From: Nematostella vectensis
Taxonomy: Eukaryota > Cnidaria > Anthozoa > Actiniaria > Edwardsiidae
NCBI RefSeq assembly: GCF_932526225.1
Contig: NC_064042.1
Coordinates: 2,711,001 to 2,775,000 of the forward strand
Length of the DNA stretch: 64,000 nt
Direction: 5' to 3'
Positions 24,667 through 35,780 of the stretch are shown here, piece after piece. How positions within the stretch are numbered: the first letter of the stretch is position 1; the number at the start of each line of letters is the position of its first letter. Made by a program: the position numbers and the translations under genes. Below the pieces are notes generated by a model. It searched no databases. It saw only the letters and a program-made list of their open reading frames with translations, and was not told the DNA's origin.

Positions 24667-26307
24667 CTAATCTCTTTTGTTGCAGTTAAGAGAGTTTGCC
24701 AATTCATTGAAATTCTTGACGAAACCTTCTGTCACCTCAGCAGGGTAGGAAATAATATTCTTATCAGCAAACACGCCAACTCTCATACCACCGCCATAGC
24801 TAAAAATAGAAAGGCCAAGGCCGATACTTGCTCTTTGGGGGGGCCAGAAAATCCCCTCCTTCACTACTTGGCCACCGACACTAAGCAGCTCTGCAGGACC
24901 AGGAATATTGGACAGAACGCAAGACATCTTGTTGGAAAAGAAGTTTATCAAGACACGTGAGAACCACCCTGGCAACATCATGAGAAGAGTGACAGTCGTC
25001 GAGGTGACTAGGGGTTCTGCTGATGTCTTGATCACGTCCATGCGTTCTTTGGCGGCATACAGCCTCTCCAGAGGGCTACCAGCGACAACAGGAAGACGCA
25101 GGAACACCAATGCAAATTTGTTCTCAACAGTTAATGAATTTCTTGTTGAGCGGATGTCTACCGGAACAGATGCCCACATGTCCTCAGGTTGCGTGATGCT
25201 GTGCTTTTTCAGATAGTCATGGATAGCCCCTGAGATGCAGGAAACCATTACATCATTGACGGTGGTACCTGTCATATTCTTTATATGCTTCACCAATGCC
25301 ATATTCACATCTGTAGACCAGGATACCACTTTTTTGCCAGACAGTGCCTGGCCATGTACCAGAGAAAAGTCCGGTTTGGTGAGGAATTTCTTCACCACCA
25401 CCATGGGACCCACAAGGATTGCTTTGCACCACATCAAAAGTCTATGCTTAGTAGAGAATTTCTTGGGCTCAATTCCCACTGGTGGCTTGTCATATAAATT
25501 CTTTACAAATACTCTAGTAAGTGAGACCCCATCACCAACGCTATGGTGGATACGTAGTAGAAAAACGAAGGATGGGCTCTCAAACTTTGTTGGAACCACA
25601 TAGAACTGCCAAGGGGACTGGTTATCAGGTAGAGACATTGATGCAATTTCAGAGATAACTTCCTCTAGTTCTTGTTTGGTCTTTGCAAGTTTACCGTCCC
25701 ATACGCAGAAATGCTTATCAATGCTGAATTGGCAGTCTTCTTGCCAAACATACACACCGTGGTATCGTTTTATCGCCTGTGTCATTCGTGGACATATCCG
25801 TTCATTTTGGTCGTTCACCCTGAACACCAGTCGCTCACACACTATACTCTTAAGTTCTGCGACATTAGGTTCGCCTTCCATCAGCATGAAAGCGTGAATG
25901 ATGTGGCGATTCGTCGGCGTTTCCTGTTGCCAAACGGCATCGTCTTCCTTCAGAGGGATACAATTATACTTCCGCTTCACATAAAACTTCAACACCGATA
26001 ACCCTGCCTTTAACACGACAAGAACAAGAAAAAGCAACGGTACGATAAATAACGATAGCATCGCAGCTGCAGAAAGCTCGGCAACTAAAAGTATTTGCCC
26101 TTTTTTAGACAATGGATTTTGCCTTATTTTAGGTTTAAAGAGAGGAGATTTTTCTTCAATGCTCAGTGCTTCTTGTGCCGTGATTCTTGACTTATGCATT
26201 ACTGATAACCTCGCTTTTTCCACCCCTGATTCCAGCTCAGAAGCCATATTTTCCATATATGAATCTTTATCTAGTATTAATTTGGCCGCAGATAGTTTCT
26301 TGCACAA
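24667..26307 (-). CDS. WS/DGAT-type O-acyltransferase (wax ester synthase family)
   Basis: A single uninterrupted ORF of 546 residues. The catalytic motif HHSVGDG (residues 254-260, family HHxxxDG) lies in LLRIHHSVGDGVSL. The C-terminal domain typical of wax ester synthase/DGAT proteins (DUF1298-like) includes NIPGPAELLSVGG, SIGLGLSIFSYGGGMRVGV and FVKNFNELANSL. A strong membrane segment at about 72-104 (LFIVPLLFLVLVVLKAGL) precedes the enzyme domain and should anchor it, probably in the ER. Reaction known for the family: esterifies long-chain alcohols or diacylglycerol with acyl-CoA. Substrate is not predictable. Alternative starts at Met18 or Met21 keep the membrane segment. It is intronless among intron-rich neighbours, which may indicate retrocopy or transfer origin. 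Convergent with the SLC25 gene. Confidence 0.9.
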   Translation of the reverse strand: MCKKLSAAKLILDKDSYMENMASELESGVEKARLSVMHKSRITAQEALSIEEKSPLFKPKIRQNPLSKKGQILLVAELSAAAMLSLFIVPLLFLVLVVLKAGLSVLKFYVKRKYNCIPLKEDDAVWQQETPTNRHIIHAFMLMEGEPNVAELKSIVCERLVFRVNDQNERICPRMTQAIKRYHGVYVWQEDCQFSIDKHFCVWDGKLAKTKQELEEVISEIASMSLPDNQSPWQFYVVPTKFESPSFVFLLRIHHSVGDGVSLTRVFVKNLYDKPPVGIEPKKFSTKHRLLMWCKAILVGPMVVVKKFLTKPDFSLVHGQALSGKKVVSWSTDVNMALVKHIKNMTGTTVNDVMVSCISGAIHDYLKKHSITQPEDMWASVPVDIRSTRNSLTVENKFALVFLRLPVVAGSPLERLYAAKERMDVIKTSAEPLVTSTTVTLLMMLPGWFSRVLINFFSNKMSCVLSNIPGPAELLSVGGQVVKEGIFWPPQRASIGLGLSIFSYGGGMRVGVFADKNIISYPAEVTEGFVKNFNELANSLNCNKRD

Positions 26308-27490
26308 CGGGGCTCGCGATTGTACGTTTTAACTATGATAACATCTTGTGTTTTGAATTTGTAATGCAAGTTGAGCCGCCATTTTTTTTTTTTACCTGCC
26401 AAACCCAGCCTTCTGATTGGCTCGCTGTAGATATGGCGTTACTCGAGGGAACAGGTCGCACGCGATCCAAAGGACTGGGGATTAACCAATTTTAGTCTCC
26501 ATTTTTACTTTATTTATTTTTTTTTTACATTTTATTAATTTTGTGCGATCTCTTTCACGCCTTTTCCCTAGCCTAAACTCCAATGGTTTCGTCACCCACC
26601 TGACTTCGTCAAATAAAAGTATTTATCCAAGAGCAGTGTATTTGTTTTTTCTTTTCTACTACTTTTCTTTCTTCTACATGATTTCTTATTTCTTGCTTGA
26701 AGGAATAAAGAATTTACTCGAACAAGTGTGAATTTGAGCTATCAAAGGTTTGGATTACTGTGGTTAACCTGGAGATTCGAGTTACCGATGGTTCTAGTTG
26801 TCGGTATCCGCTATAAGAATACGCAGTGGCTATATGCCGACAGTAAATTGTCGACTACTGAGTTCAAATTATTATATATTTGTTGGAGAAAAGGCAAGTC
26901 AATCTGAGTTGAGCTAGAATAATTTGAACTTACTTAGGTCGACAATTAACTGGGATAATTGAATAAATTAAAAACTCTCGGGCATTTTGTCCATCGAGGA
27001 CCTTTCCCGAATGTCGGGCAAATAGCCCCTTCGATTATAATATGTATGCTATTTTCTTTTTTTTCGATCTTACTATTTAGATTTTTTCAATCTCATTAGT
27101 TTTGGTTTTTCACTTTCACGCTTATCAAAGAAAAGGCCTTTGTTTAAGATCAGTAGCCTCTTATTTTCACTCAAATCACTTTCGTGTTAGCACGTGTTAC
27201 CCACAATGGAAAATCCCCACTGCGTTTATAGATATTAACTCAACTCCCAACACAATCATTGAAATCATTTTCTTTACTGAAAACTCTTAACAATTTTCAC
27301 ATATTTGTGTTTTCTTCAGATAGTGAACAAAAACGAAAGACCAAGTACTTTGATTTTTATAACACCTTTATGTTATTAATATAGATTTTTAAACTCGTGA
27401 ATAATTGATAAGGCGTCATCGTGTTGCTAGTGTGTATAGATATGTTTCTAATGAACACCCTATACTTCGTAATTCTTTTCAAGGTTTAAA
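26308..27490. other. Divergent intergenic region, acyltransferase / coiled-coil gene
   Basis: Contains the 5' flanks of two divergent genes. A polyT run occurs near 26520, and a palindromic element at 26841-26952. No gene was recognised. Confidence 0.5.
26841..26952. mobile_element. Palindromic MITE-like hairpin
   Basis: The left arm cagtaaattgtcgac...gagttcaaattatt is matched in reverse complement by the right arm aataatttgaactt...gtcgacaattaactg. The arms span almost the whole 110 bp, typical of a foldback or MITE element. Confidence 0.75.
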
Positions 27491-30400
27491 ATGGCGGACC
27501 AAGCCATGCAATCGGTCAACGCTCACACAAGAAAAATATTTCAGAACACTGAGCATGTCATGAAGGTGACTATGAGTTTGATAGAAACGGTGGAATCCTT
27601 GCGACTGAAGCTTAGAAATAACCCCCCGGATAAAACGGTCGCCTCGCTAACAGATCGTTTAGCTGTCTCGATAGACTTATATGAACGTTTTAACACCGAA
27701 CTTCTTCAATTTAAATTTGATTTGAAGTCTGTCTCAAGTATTGCGGAGTACTATGGTAAGATTCGTGAAAATGTAGAACAAGAGAGAAACGAGCTGGCGA
27801 AAAAGATCGCTGCGATGCAAAAGGAGAAGATCTCTTTTGAAAAAGAAAGAATGATTATTGAAAAAGAGCGAACTAGACTGCTAAGAGAACTGGGCAGTAT
27901 AACGAACTTTGATTATTTCTCGAGAAAAATAGAAGATCAAGATAGTGAATGCATCAGTAAACAGCTAGGGAAGCAAATAAAAGAGATTGAAAAGGCTTTG
28001 AACAACAGGGAGGCACTGGAAGATGAGTTGAAGCAGACAAAGAGCAAGCTGAAGAGTATGGAATCTCGAAACAATGAGCTGGAAAAAAAGTTAAGAAGGG
28101 CATCTCAGCAAAGCGAAGGTAAGGTGTTAACATGATGCTTTGGACACTTAACTGCAGAAAGAGAAAAGCTATGGATGGTTTAGATGGATCCCATAATTGA
28201 TTGTAGATAGAACAATTAATTGCTCTTTCCGGTAGGTGATCGAAGCTCCGTGAAAGAATCGTGCGAAAACAGCTGTGATGGCGACGAGAACAGTCAGAGA
28301 AAAATAAAACACGAAAAAGAGACTAATGAACCAGACGAGGTTGGTCCCATATTAGAGGTACTTTATATGATTTTTTCATTTTTCTGCACTTCTGTTGACG
28401 GGATTGAGAAAATATATTGCTAGCTTGCGCAGTAGTGTGTTTGCTCAGTAACGAGTGCGGTGTGTTTGAGCAGTAGCGAGTTTAGTGTGTTCGTGCAGTA
28501 GCGAGTGCGGTGTGTTTGCGCAGTAGCGAATACAGTGTGTTTGCGCAGTAGCGAGTGTAGTGTGTTTGCGCAGTAGCGAGTGTAGTGTGTTTGCGCAGTA
28601 GCGAGTGTAGTGTGTTTGCGCAGTAGCGAGTGTAGTGTGTTTGCGCAGTAGCGAGTGTAGTGTGTCTACGCAGTAGCGAGTGTAGTGTGTTTGGGCAGTA
28701 GCGAGTGTAGTGTGTTTGCGCAGTGCGAGTGTAGTGTGTCTGCGCAGTAGCGAGTGTACTGTGTTTGCGCAGTAGCGAGTGTAGTGTGTTTGCGCAGTAG
28801 CGGGTGTAGTGTGTTTGCGCAGTAGCGAGTGTAGTGTGTTTGCGCAGTAGCGAGTGTACTGTTTGCGCAGTAGCGAGTGTACTGTGTTTGCACAGTAGCG
28901 AGTGTAGTGTGTTTGCGCAGTAGCGAGTGTAGTGTGTTTGCGCAGTAGCGGGTGTAGTGTGTTTGCCCAGTAGCGAGTGTAGTGTGTTTGCGCAGTAGCG
29001 AGTGTACTGTGTTTGCGCAGTAGCGAGTGTAGTGTGTTTGCGCAGTAGCGAGTGTAGTGTGTTTGCACAGTAGCGAGTGTAGTGTGTTTGCGCAGTAGCG
29101 GGTGTAGTGTGTTTGCGCAGTAGCGAGTGTACTGTGTTTGCGCAGTAGCGAGTGTACTGTGTTTGCACAGTAGAGAGTGTAGTGTGTTTGCACAGTAGCG
29201 AGTGTAGTGTGTTTGCGCAGTAGCGAGTGTACTGTGTTTGCGCAGTAGCGAGTGTAGTGTGTTTGCGCAGTAGCGAGTGTAGTGTGTTTGCGCAGTAGCG
29301 AGTGTAGTGTGTTTGTGCATTAGCGAGTGTAGTGTGTTTGCGCAGTAGCGAGTACAGTGTGTTTGCGCAGTAGCGAGTGTAGTGTGTTTGGGCAGTAGCG
29401 AGTGTAGTGTGTTTGCGCAGTAGCAAGTGTAGTGTGTTTGCGCAGTAGCGAGTGCAGTGTGTTTGCGCAGTAGCGAGTGTAGTGTGTTTGCGCAGTAGCG
29501 AGTGTACTGTGTTTGTGCAGTAGCGAGTGTACTGTGTTTGCGCAGTAGCGAGTGTAGTGTGTTTGCGCAGTAGCGAGTGCAGTGTGTTTGCGCAGTAGCG
29601 AGTGTAGTGTGTTTGCGCAGTAGCGAGTGTAGTTTATTTGCGCAGTGCGAGTGCAGTGTGTTTGCGCAGTAGCGAGTGTAGTGAGTTTGCGCTGTAGCGA
29701 GTGTACTGTGTTTGCGCAGTAGCGAGTGTAGTGTGTTTGCGCAGTAGCGAGTGTAGTGTGTTTGCGCAGTAGCGGGTGTAGTGTGTTTGCGCAGTAACGA
29801 GTGTACTGTGTTTGCGCAGTAGCTAGTGTAATGCGTTTGAGCCGTGTGCTATCCATTCTTGTGATCATTATCTCAAATAATCATTTGAGATCGTTAATCT
29901 TGACCTTCACTTTTTCTCCACGGGTATTCAATCCTGAGACATCACGTGACGAAATCTCTTCACACCGCCTTCTGTCCAGTCGCTCACCGTCGCGTCCCTC
30001 GGGATTCTCACGAAGGTCCCGCACCGCTCCAGTGTCACGTGCTAAGGCGAGATCCCTTATAAAGCAAGGAAACCTACTCAGGGCAAATGAGGTTAGAAAC
30101 AGCAAGCACATCATTCCTTCAGGACTACAACATCGTGTGAAGATTGTGTTGGGGCTATGCTGGCCCACGGTAGCAAGGATGGTGACGAATGGCCATCATG
30201 ATGATGGTGGTGGTGACAATTGTGACAGTGGTGATGGTGATAACGATATGGCGAAGGCAATGGTAATCATGATGACGATGATGATGATGACTTCAACAGG
30301 TATCTCATGGGATGAAACCCGGAGACATGTCACATGTGATTACGATACTACATTTGCATTGCAGACTTTGGCCGAGTTCAATGCCAGATTACAAGATGAG

Positions 30401-32926
30401 CTGTACTCGCTAAAGCAAGAAAACATTCATTTGACTATAAGTGCAAATGAGGCCCGGTCAGCGATGTACCACGCTAAGGTATGTGCCTGACTTCCGGTCA
30501 GCTCAATCTCGTTCCCAGAGCCCACGTACCTTTGTTCCAGCGGCAAGGTACCAAGGTACGTTGGCTCTGGGAACGAGATTGCAGTCAGCTATGCGGGCGC
30601 GTACCCAGGAATTGCTGGGAAGGGGAAGGCAGTCATAGGTATCATATGGAAAAAGGATAATTTTTGACGGTCTCTCGATGAGAAATGGCCCGCTTTTTTC
30701 GCGGCCAAAGGGGATGATGGCGCACCCCACTATGTTTATCGGTAAACCTCACTAAGTAGCTATAATTACGGACATCACCTTCGGCCAAAACGACAATAAA
30801 GCCACTCTTCACAGCACAAAATACTTTGACGACCGCGAACTTCCTACTGCGGTCACAGATCAATGAAAAAAATATCCATAAGTTTCCGTATAGCCTCCCT
30901 CGCAGCCTTTCTGGACCCGTCAGTAACTGGGGCTCACGCTCTGCCTGCGTGACTTGTCCAGAACGGCTGCGAGGGAGGCTCGTTCCTGTACGGCCCGCGC
31001 ACGCGGTCAATAAGAGCTATGTAAGACTGTGTGATTACATGTGTTTAATAGCTTTAGTTTTGCATTTATTCCCTTCCCTTCGTCCTTCAGAACCAGTTGT
31101 CTGTCAGCATTCGAGATCGCGAGGACTTGCGCACCAGGATTAATCGCCTGACAATGCAAAACAGACGGCTAGAGTACGCTCTGCGCGTGCGCGCGGAGAA
31201 CGAGGTGAACACCAGAAATCTGCAACACAAGGAAAACGAGCAGATGCGATGGAAAGAGGTGAGAACCATTAAACGTCTAGGGATAGAGGGGGGCTTTACC
31301 CCAATAACACTTGAAAGCTACGCCACCAGCAATATACAAAGGTATGGTGGGAGAAGCACGGGCGTTAGGAACAGTGTTTGTCAGGCTAAATTCTGATAAA
31401 AAAAAACACGAATTTCTCGAAATTCGCTCTAATTTGGCTAAAACGTGCAATTTTGCCTCCATTTCATAACACTTTACAACAAACACAGTTCAGGAGAACT
31501 CCTGTTTATTTTGGATATGTAGCCAGCAGTAATCACTGCTGAACGAACATTACAATGCAAAACAATCTGACAAGCAGTAAACACTGCTGAATTTCCAATA
31601 CAATTACAATCTGAAAAGGTGAAATATTATAAAAACCTAATTTATATTTACAAGAAGTTAATACTGAGCCGGACACGTAAACCAGAGATAAAAAAACATG
31701 TGGGAAAAAACTCTGGACCGTGTTCCCCGAACCAATGCTCAGCATTGAGTGCTCTCGGGGCTTAAGAGCCGAAGAAAAAGTTAAAAAAAAACATATAAAA
31801 AAAAAAACAATTAGCAAAAGTCAATATGGCTTAAACAGAGGAGCTGGCTAGATTGACACTAGCACGCTATGTCTCCCCTTATATACTCATACCCATACTG
31901 CACTCTCTTCACATTCCTACGTGTTATTCACATGCCGTCAAAATCAACATTTCTGCCTCTATCATTACATTCCATCGGTAGAAATGTATTACTGTTTGCG
32001 ATGCGTTCTCCGTGTTTGATAAAAAAAAAACCGGTCAAGTTACGTTGCGTAATCCGTGCTACTACCCCGTGGTGCGCGAACTGTTCCCGACGCGCTAGCT
32101 CAAACGTGCCCGGGCAAGTGGTTTATTATCAGGATCCTACCGCCCTTGGAGGAGGTGGAACAATTAAACACGAGGTTCCGCTATAAAAGGGAAAGCTCCT
32201 CCCACCCCGGGCTCAAATTTGCAATTATAATCAGAACACTGCCACGCTAGCGGTCAATAATTATAAAGTACCCAGTAAAATATTTCTTATCTCTGAGCCT
32301 AAAACTATTTGTGCACAGGTAAAACAAGACAGTTGTGTCAAGAGGTTGATAAAGTGATTTGCTGTCCACTCACGTTTTCGGTGAAAAATTTTAAATTTTG
32401 CGCTATCCGTAATCTAGCGCACCTGCATAAATGCTCGTATTTTAGAGCGCACACAGCTTGGTATAGCATTATTTTACGATAAATAGACAACTCTAGCAAT
32501 GATATTTATTTTGGTTTAGAATACGAAATTTGAATTTAGCGCTCAGAGCAATAGTCCTTACATGTTGAATCATTAATGGTTGATTGATGACCGATTGTTC
32601 TTGAGCCCGGGGTGGGAGGAGCTTTCCCTTTTATAGCGGAACCTCGTTTTTAAACCACCGGGAGGCAGCGAGTCATTTCTGGCTATTAATGTACCACACT
32701 AAGGTTCGTGCGTCACATCCGGCAAGCAGCACTAAAAGCCTTAGCATGAGGAGTGGAGGATATCACCGCCCAAAAATATTTTGACAGTTTTAGGGTTTGC
32801 ATGGCATCCACAGATCAGACATGATTAAACTCTGAATTTTTCCCTTCCCAGATAGGCCCTATCCCAGTGTATGGGGCCTCCAACCGATACCACCAGAACA
32901 AGGATTCAACCGGACGACGGAAATGA
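27491..32926 (+). CDS. Unrecognised coiled-coil protein
   Basis: Five exons: 27491-28118, 28236-28357, 30365-30478, 31091-31258, 32852-32926, with in-phase GT-AG junctions and 368 residues in total. I do not recognise the family. Residues 1-60 are helical (MQSVNAHTRKIFQNTEHVM). Long charged coiled coils run from about 95 to 210 (KIAAMQKEKISFEKERMIIE, ELKQTKSKLKSMESRNNELE). Exon 2 is a hydrophilic acidic linker. Exons 3-4 form a second coiled coil (EFNARLQDELYSLKQEN, RINRLTMQNRRLEYALRVR). The basic C-terminus is VYGASNRYHQNKDSTGRRK. The last exon is chosen because a strong acceptor (tttttcccttcccag) opens in phase and stops after 25 codons, with an AATAAA 200 bp on. The layout suggests a cytoskeletal or ciliary structural protein, but that is only a guess. 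Confidence 0.75.
28430..29835. repeat. 25-bp minisatellite (about 56 copies) in an intron
   Basis: Units of 25 bp with core gtgtgtttgcgcagtagcga fill about 1.4 kb of intron 2 of the coiled-coil gene, starting some 70 bp after the exon 2 donor. Point variants (gcgggt, gtact, gcaca) are scattered. Minus-strand ORFs of up to 314 codons read through it with a 25-residue period (phrases such as RKHTTLATAQTHYTRYCANT). Because 25 is not a multiple of 3, all three frames recur, so these ORFs are artefacts. Confidence 0.95.
30504..30581. mobile_element. Hairpin MITE
   Basis: The arms caatctcgttcccagagcc and ggctctgggaacgagattg are perfect reverse complements, with a second inner palindrome around gtaccaaggtac. 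It lies in intron 3 of the coiled-coil gene, 26 bp after the exon 3 donor. Confidence 0.85.
30892..30980. mobile_element. Second hairpin MITE in the same intron
   Basis: The left arm agcctccctcgcagcc pairs with the right arm ggctgcgagggaggct, and the inner ctgg pairs with ccag. The loop is about 45 bp. It is a different family from the hairpin 310 bp upstream. Confidence 0.8.
31260..32163. other. Intron 4 of the coiled-coil gene, left part
   Basis: No coding sequence is supported. The palindromic phrase cagcagtaatcactgctg near 31523 recurs as agcagtaaacactgctgaa near 31575. Possibly old transposon DNA. Confidence 0.4.
32164..32653. mobile_element. TTAA-flanked MITE with about 50-bp terminal inverted repeats
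   Basis: The terminal repeats cover 32168-32215 (starting acacgaggttccgctata) and 32605-32649 (ending tatagcggaacctcgttt in reverse orientation), near-identical over about 48 bp. The element is bounded by TTAA at 32164-32167 and TTAA at 32650-32653, the target-site duplication of piggyBac-type elements. The 390-bp interior has no ORF. Each terminus carries a TATAAAAG phrase, pointing inwards from the left end and inwards from the right. It sits in intron 4 of the coiled-coil gene. Confidence 0.88.
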
Positions 32927-33125
32927 AATGCCACAACATATTATTTCACCATTTATTGATACCTGAGGAACAGTTACATATCTTATCCTATATCAAAAGG
33001 TTTCTAAACAAAATTTTAAATTTCAGGTACATCAGAAAACCGAATGTATAATCAATATTAGTGGAGTTATATTCTACTGTAAACTATAAAACCATCGAAT
33101 GGACAAGTCTTTTTTTAAGTCAGCA

Positions 33126-33131
33126 AATAAA
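33126..33131 (+). promoter_or_regulatory. Candidate polyadenylation signal of the coiled-coil gene
   Basis: AATAAA 200 bp after the stop at 32926, on the coding strand. Confidence 0.55.
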
Positions 33132-34610
33132 ATATAATTAATTGATTTCATTGATACAGTTACATACCTAACAAATGGTGATACAATAGTTTTTTTTCTT
33201 TTTATTAGACCCACTGTTCTATATTTCTACATTGAACCCCTGCAGTCTTGCGCAGATGTGAAAACTGTTTTGGTGTTATGTGAAGGATCCAATCATAGAA
33301 ATTTAGAACAGTGGTATTTGAACATTGTACAAGACAACACAACTAACAAGGATTGGATTGGCAAAAATAATAGACACTTGAACTAGATCAACCAAGATAC
33401 CAGGATTTGATTTATCTTGACTCCAGGATTCGATTTGCCAGGAACCAGGATTCAATTTACCATACATTGAAGTCATTATTGAACAAGCCAACTTTGCATC
33501 TTTCATTGTTAATGAGTCTTTGGAGCTGCCTTCTATTGAATGTCGCTATTCTGACTAAGGAATTGTCATTATTATTCAATTTAGACACCTTTATCAGAAA
33601 TTGCAAAAGCCAGCTGTTCAAAATTCAGGCACTACTAACTTTATTTTGAAGCTGTAAAAGTATTTATGCCAATCCATTCTTCACCAAACATTTTCACTAC
33701 CATGCAGCCTGTCCAGTAATGGTAAGGCCCTATGCTACTGATAATGTTTGTAATGGGTCCAGAGCAAACACTTCCGTTCTTGTTGGTTCTAGATAAGGTT
33801 TGATGTTTAAAAATGCTAGATGATCCAGGACTTTCTTTCTTTGGCCACAAAAAAATAATGCACTAAATTTTAGGGTCAACTGCAAAGTCTACTGAGTATC
33901 CAAGCATAGGCTTAAAGGGATATGGAAGTGTCAGCTTTAGAAACAAAAGTTTGTAGATGCAACAAGCATCTAGATATTTCGCAAAACAAGTGAAAACAAA
34001 CTGAAAACTGTGAACTGTTAAGGATTTGAAAAAAGGTAAAAAAAAAAAGATGTTCTTGCTGTTTTTGTAACAGAATTAAAAGTCTTCAACTACAAGAGGA
34101 AAAGAAAACTAAAAAAACGTTTTCAGTTTTGTCTGAACACAACAACAACCCTAGAAAAAATATCATATGATTTGAAAAATAATACTGACTAGAAAGCAAG
34201 AATGGAGAATAGAAGTTAGGCTAAACCTGTATCAAGTTTGTGCATAGTTTATTATTGTCATGGATGTTTGTGTTCAAGTAACATTCTTATCCTCCACATC
34301 GCTTTCATGTCACTTTACTGTCAACCTCATCATCATCAACGCTATCATTACCCTTCTCAATATGCCTTACCATCACCCTCATCACCTCTATCATCACCAC
34401 TCCCATCATAATACTGATCACCAAGACATCATCAATATCATCGTCCGCATCATCACCACTACCATCCTTTCTACCTTATTCACTTCAACTGTCTATCTCT
34501 TTAATTATTTCTTTGTTTCACATATTAACTATGTATTTTGCTTTTGAATTGAAAAAGCCTAGTTTTTAAGGCTATTTTATGTTTTAAAAGCCTTTGCTTT
34601 ATTTCAGACG

Positions 34611-34930
34611 GGCTGGTCTAATCTTTGTTTCACTAGCCTGTGTTAGAATTAGCCGGTCTGATCTTTGTTTCACTGGCCTGTGCTAGAGTCAGCCGGTCTG
34701 ATCTTTGTTTCACTGGCCTGTGTTAGAATCAGCTGGTCTGATCTTTGTTTCACTAGCCTGTGCTAGAATCAGCTGGTCTGATCTTTGTTTCTCTAGCCTG
34801 TGTTAGAATTAGCCGGTCTGATCTTTGTTTCACTGGCCAGTGCTAGAGTCAGCTGGTCTGATCTTTGGTTCACTAGCCTATGCTAGAGTCAGCTGGTCTG
34901 ATCTTTGTTTCATGGGCCAACACTCAAGTT
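34611..34930. repeat. 40-bp tandem repeat, about eight copies
   Basis: The unit has the core ggtctgatctttgtttcac followed by tggcctgtgctagagtcagc, with a period of 40 bp and a few substitutions per copy. Confidence 0.9.
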
Positions 34931-35560
34931 TTCTGGCCTATTCATGGTAGTTAAGACTACTAGTTATGGGCATGGTGTTATTTGCCTATTGTAAGCTGCT
35001 TAATCAGTTATCTAGCAGCTGTTTCTAAGGGACATTAGTCCTCAGCTCTTGAGACTCCAACCATTTCTTCAAGGATAATTATGCTTTAAGTGTATGTACT
35101 ATGCGAATGTTAGTTTAGGCATAACGTAAGAGAGAATGGAATTTTGGAGCTCTAAAGAGGTAGAGGATATGTACCATTCCATATGTGTCCTTTCCTTCTG
35201 CAGTGATGGTGCATTTTATGCAATACACTGCAGTTTAAAATTGTAGAAAAATAATTTGATGTCACAGGCTAAGTCCACAAGCCATCGAGTGGAAAAATGA
35301 GATAAAAAGATGGACATATGAGAATAAACCAATGATCTACCCATGCTTAACGATCCAGTGACTTTAACTCGTTGTCCATTTGATGTCACTAAAAGAGATA
35401 TTTGAAGAATTAAAGCACTGGATCCCTCAGCGTGAGACCTCCTATTCAAATAGCCACACGGATTTAGCCTGAAACATACTTTCTTCTTGGATGCTCATAA
35501 TTCACCCAGAATTCTTACAGGTATTCACTAGTTCCAAATGCAAGCCTTGGAACTATATCA

Positions 35561-35780
35561 AGAGCGAACCCAGGGGCCTGTGCAGGGAGCATATGCATCC
35601 CATCTTGGCCATTAAAAAGTGGATCACTTATTGATGTACTAAAGAGCAAACCCAGGGGCCTGTGCATCCCATCTTGGCCATTAAAAAGTGGATCACTTAT
35701 TGATGTACTAAAGAGCAAACCCAGGGGCCTGTGCATCCCATCTTGGCCATTAAAAAGTGGATCACTTATTGATGTACTGT
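35561..35780. repeat. 69-bp tandem repeat, three copies
   Basis: Units contain cccatcttggccattaaaaa and ggatcacttattgatgtact. The first copy has an extra insertion near 35584. The minus-strand ORF through it (repeat SISDPLFNGQDGMH) reflects the multiple-of-3 period. Confidence 0.9.

Noticed and set aside
24908-26001. Several plus-strand ORFs opposite the acyltransferase
   Set aside because: Shadows of the minus-strand CDS; they show no family similarity.
28430-29835. CRISPR-like array
   Set aside because: The repeats are contiguous with no unique spacers, in an animal intron.
28445-29868. Minus-strand ORFs of 175-314 codons with RYCANTLHS-like repeats
   Set aside because: Generated by the 25-bp minisatellite; the same peptide repeat appears in more than one frame.
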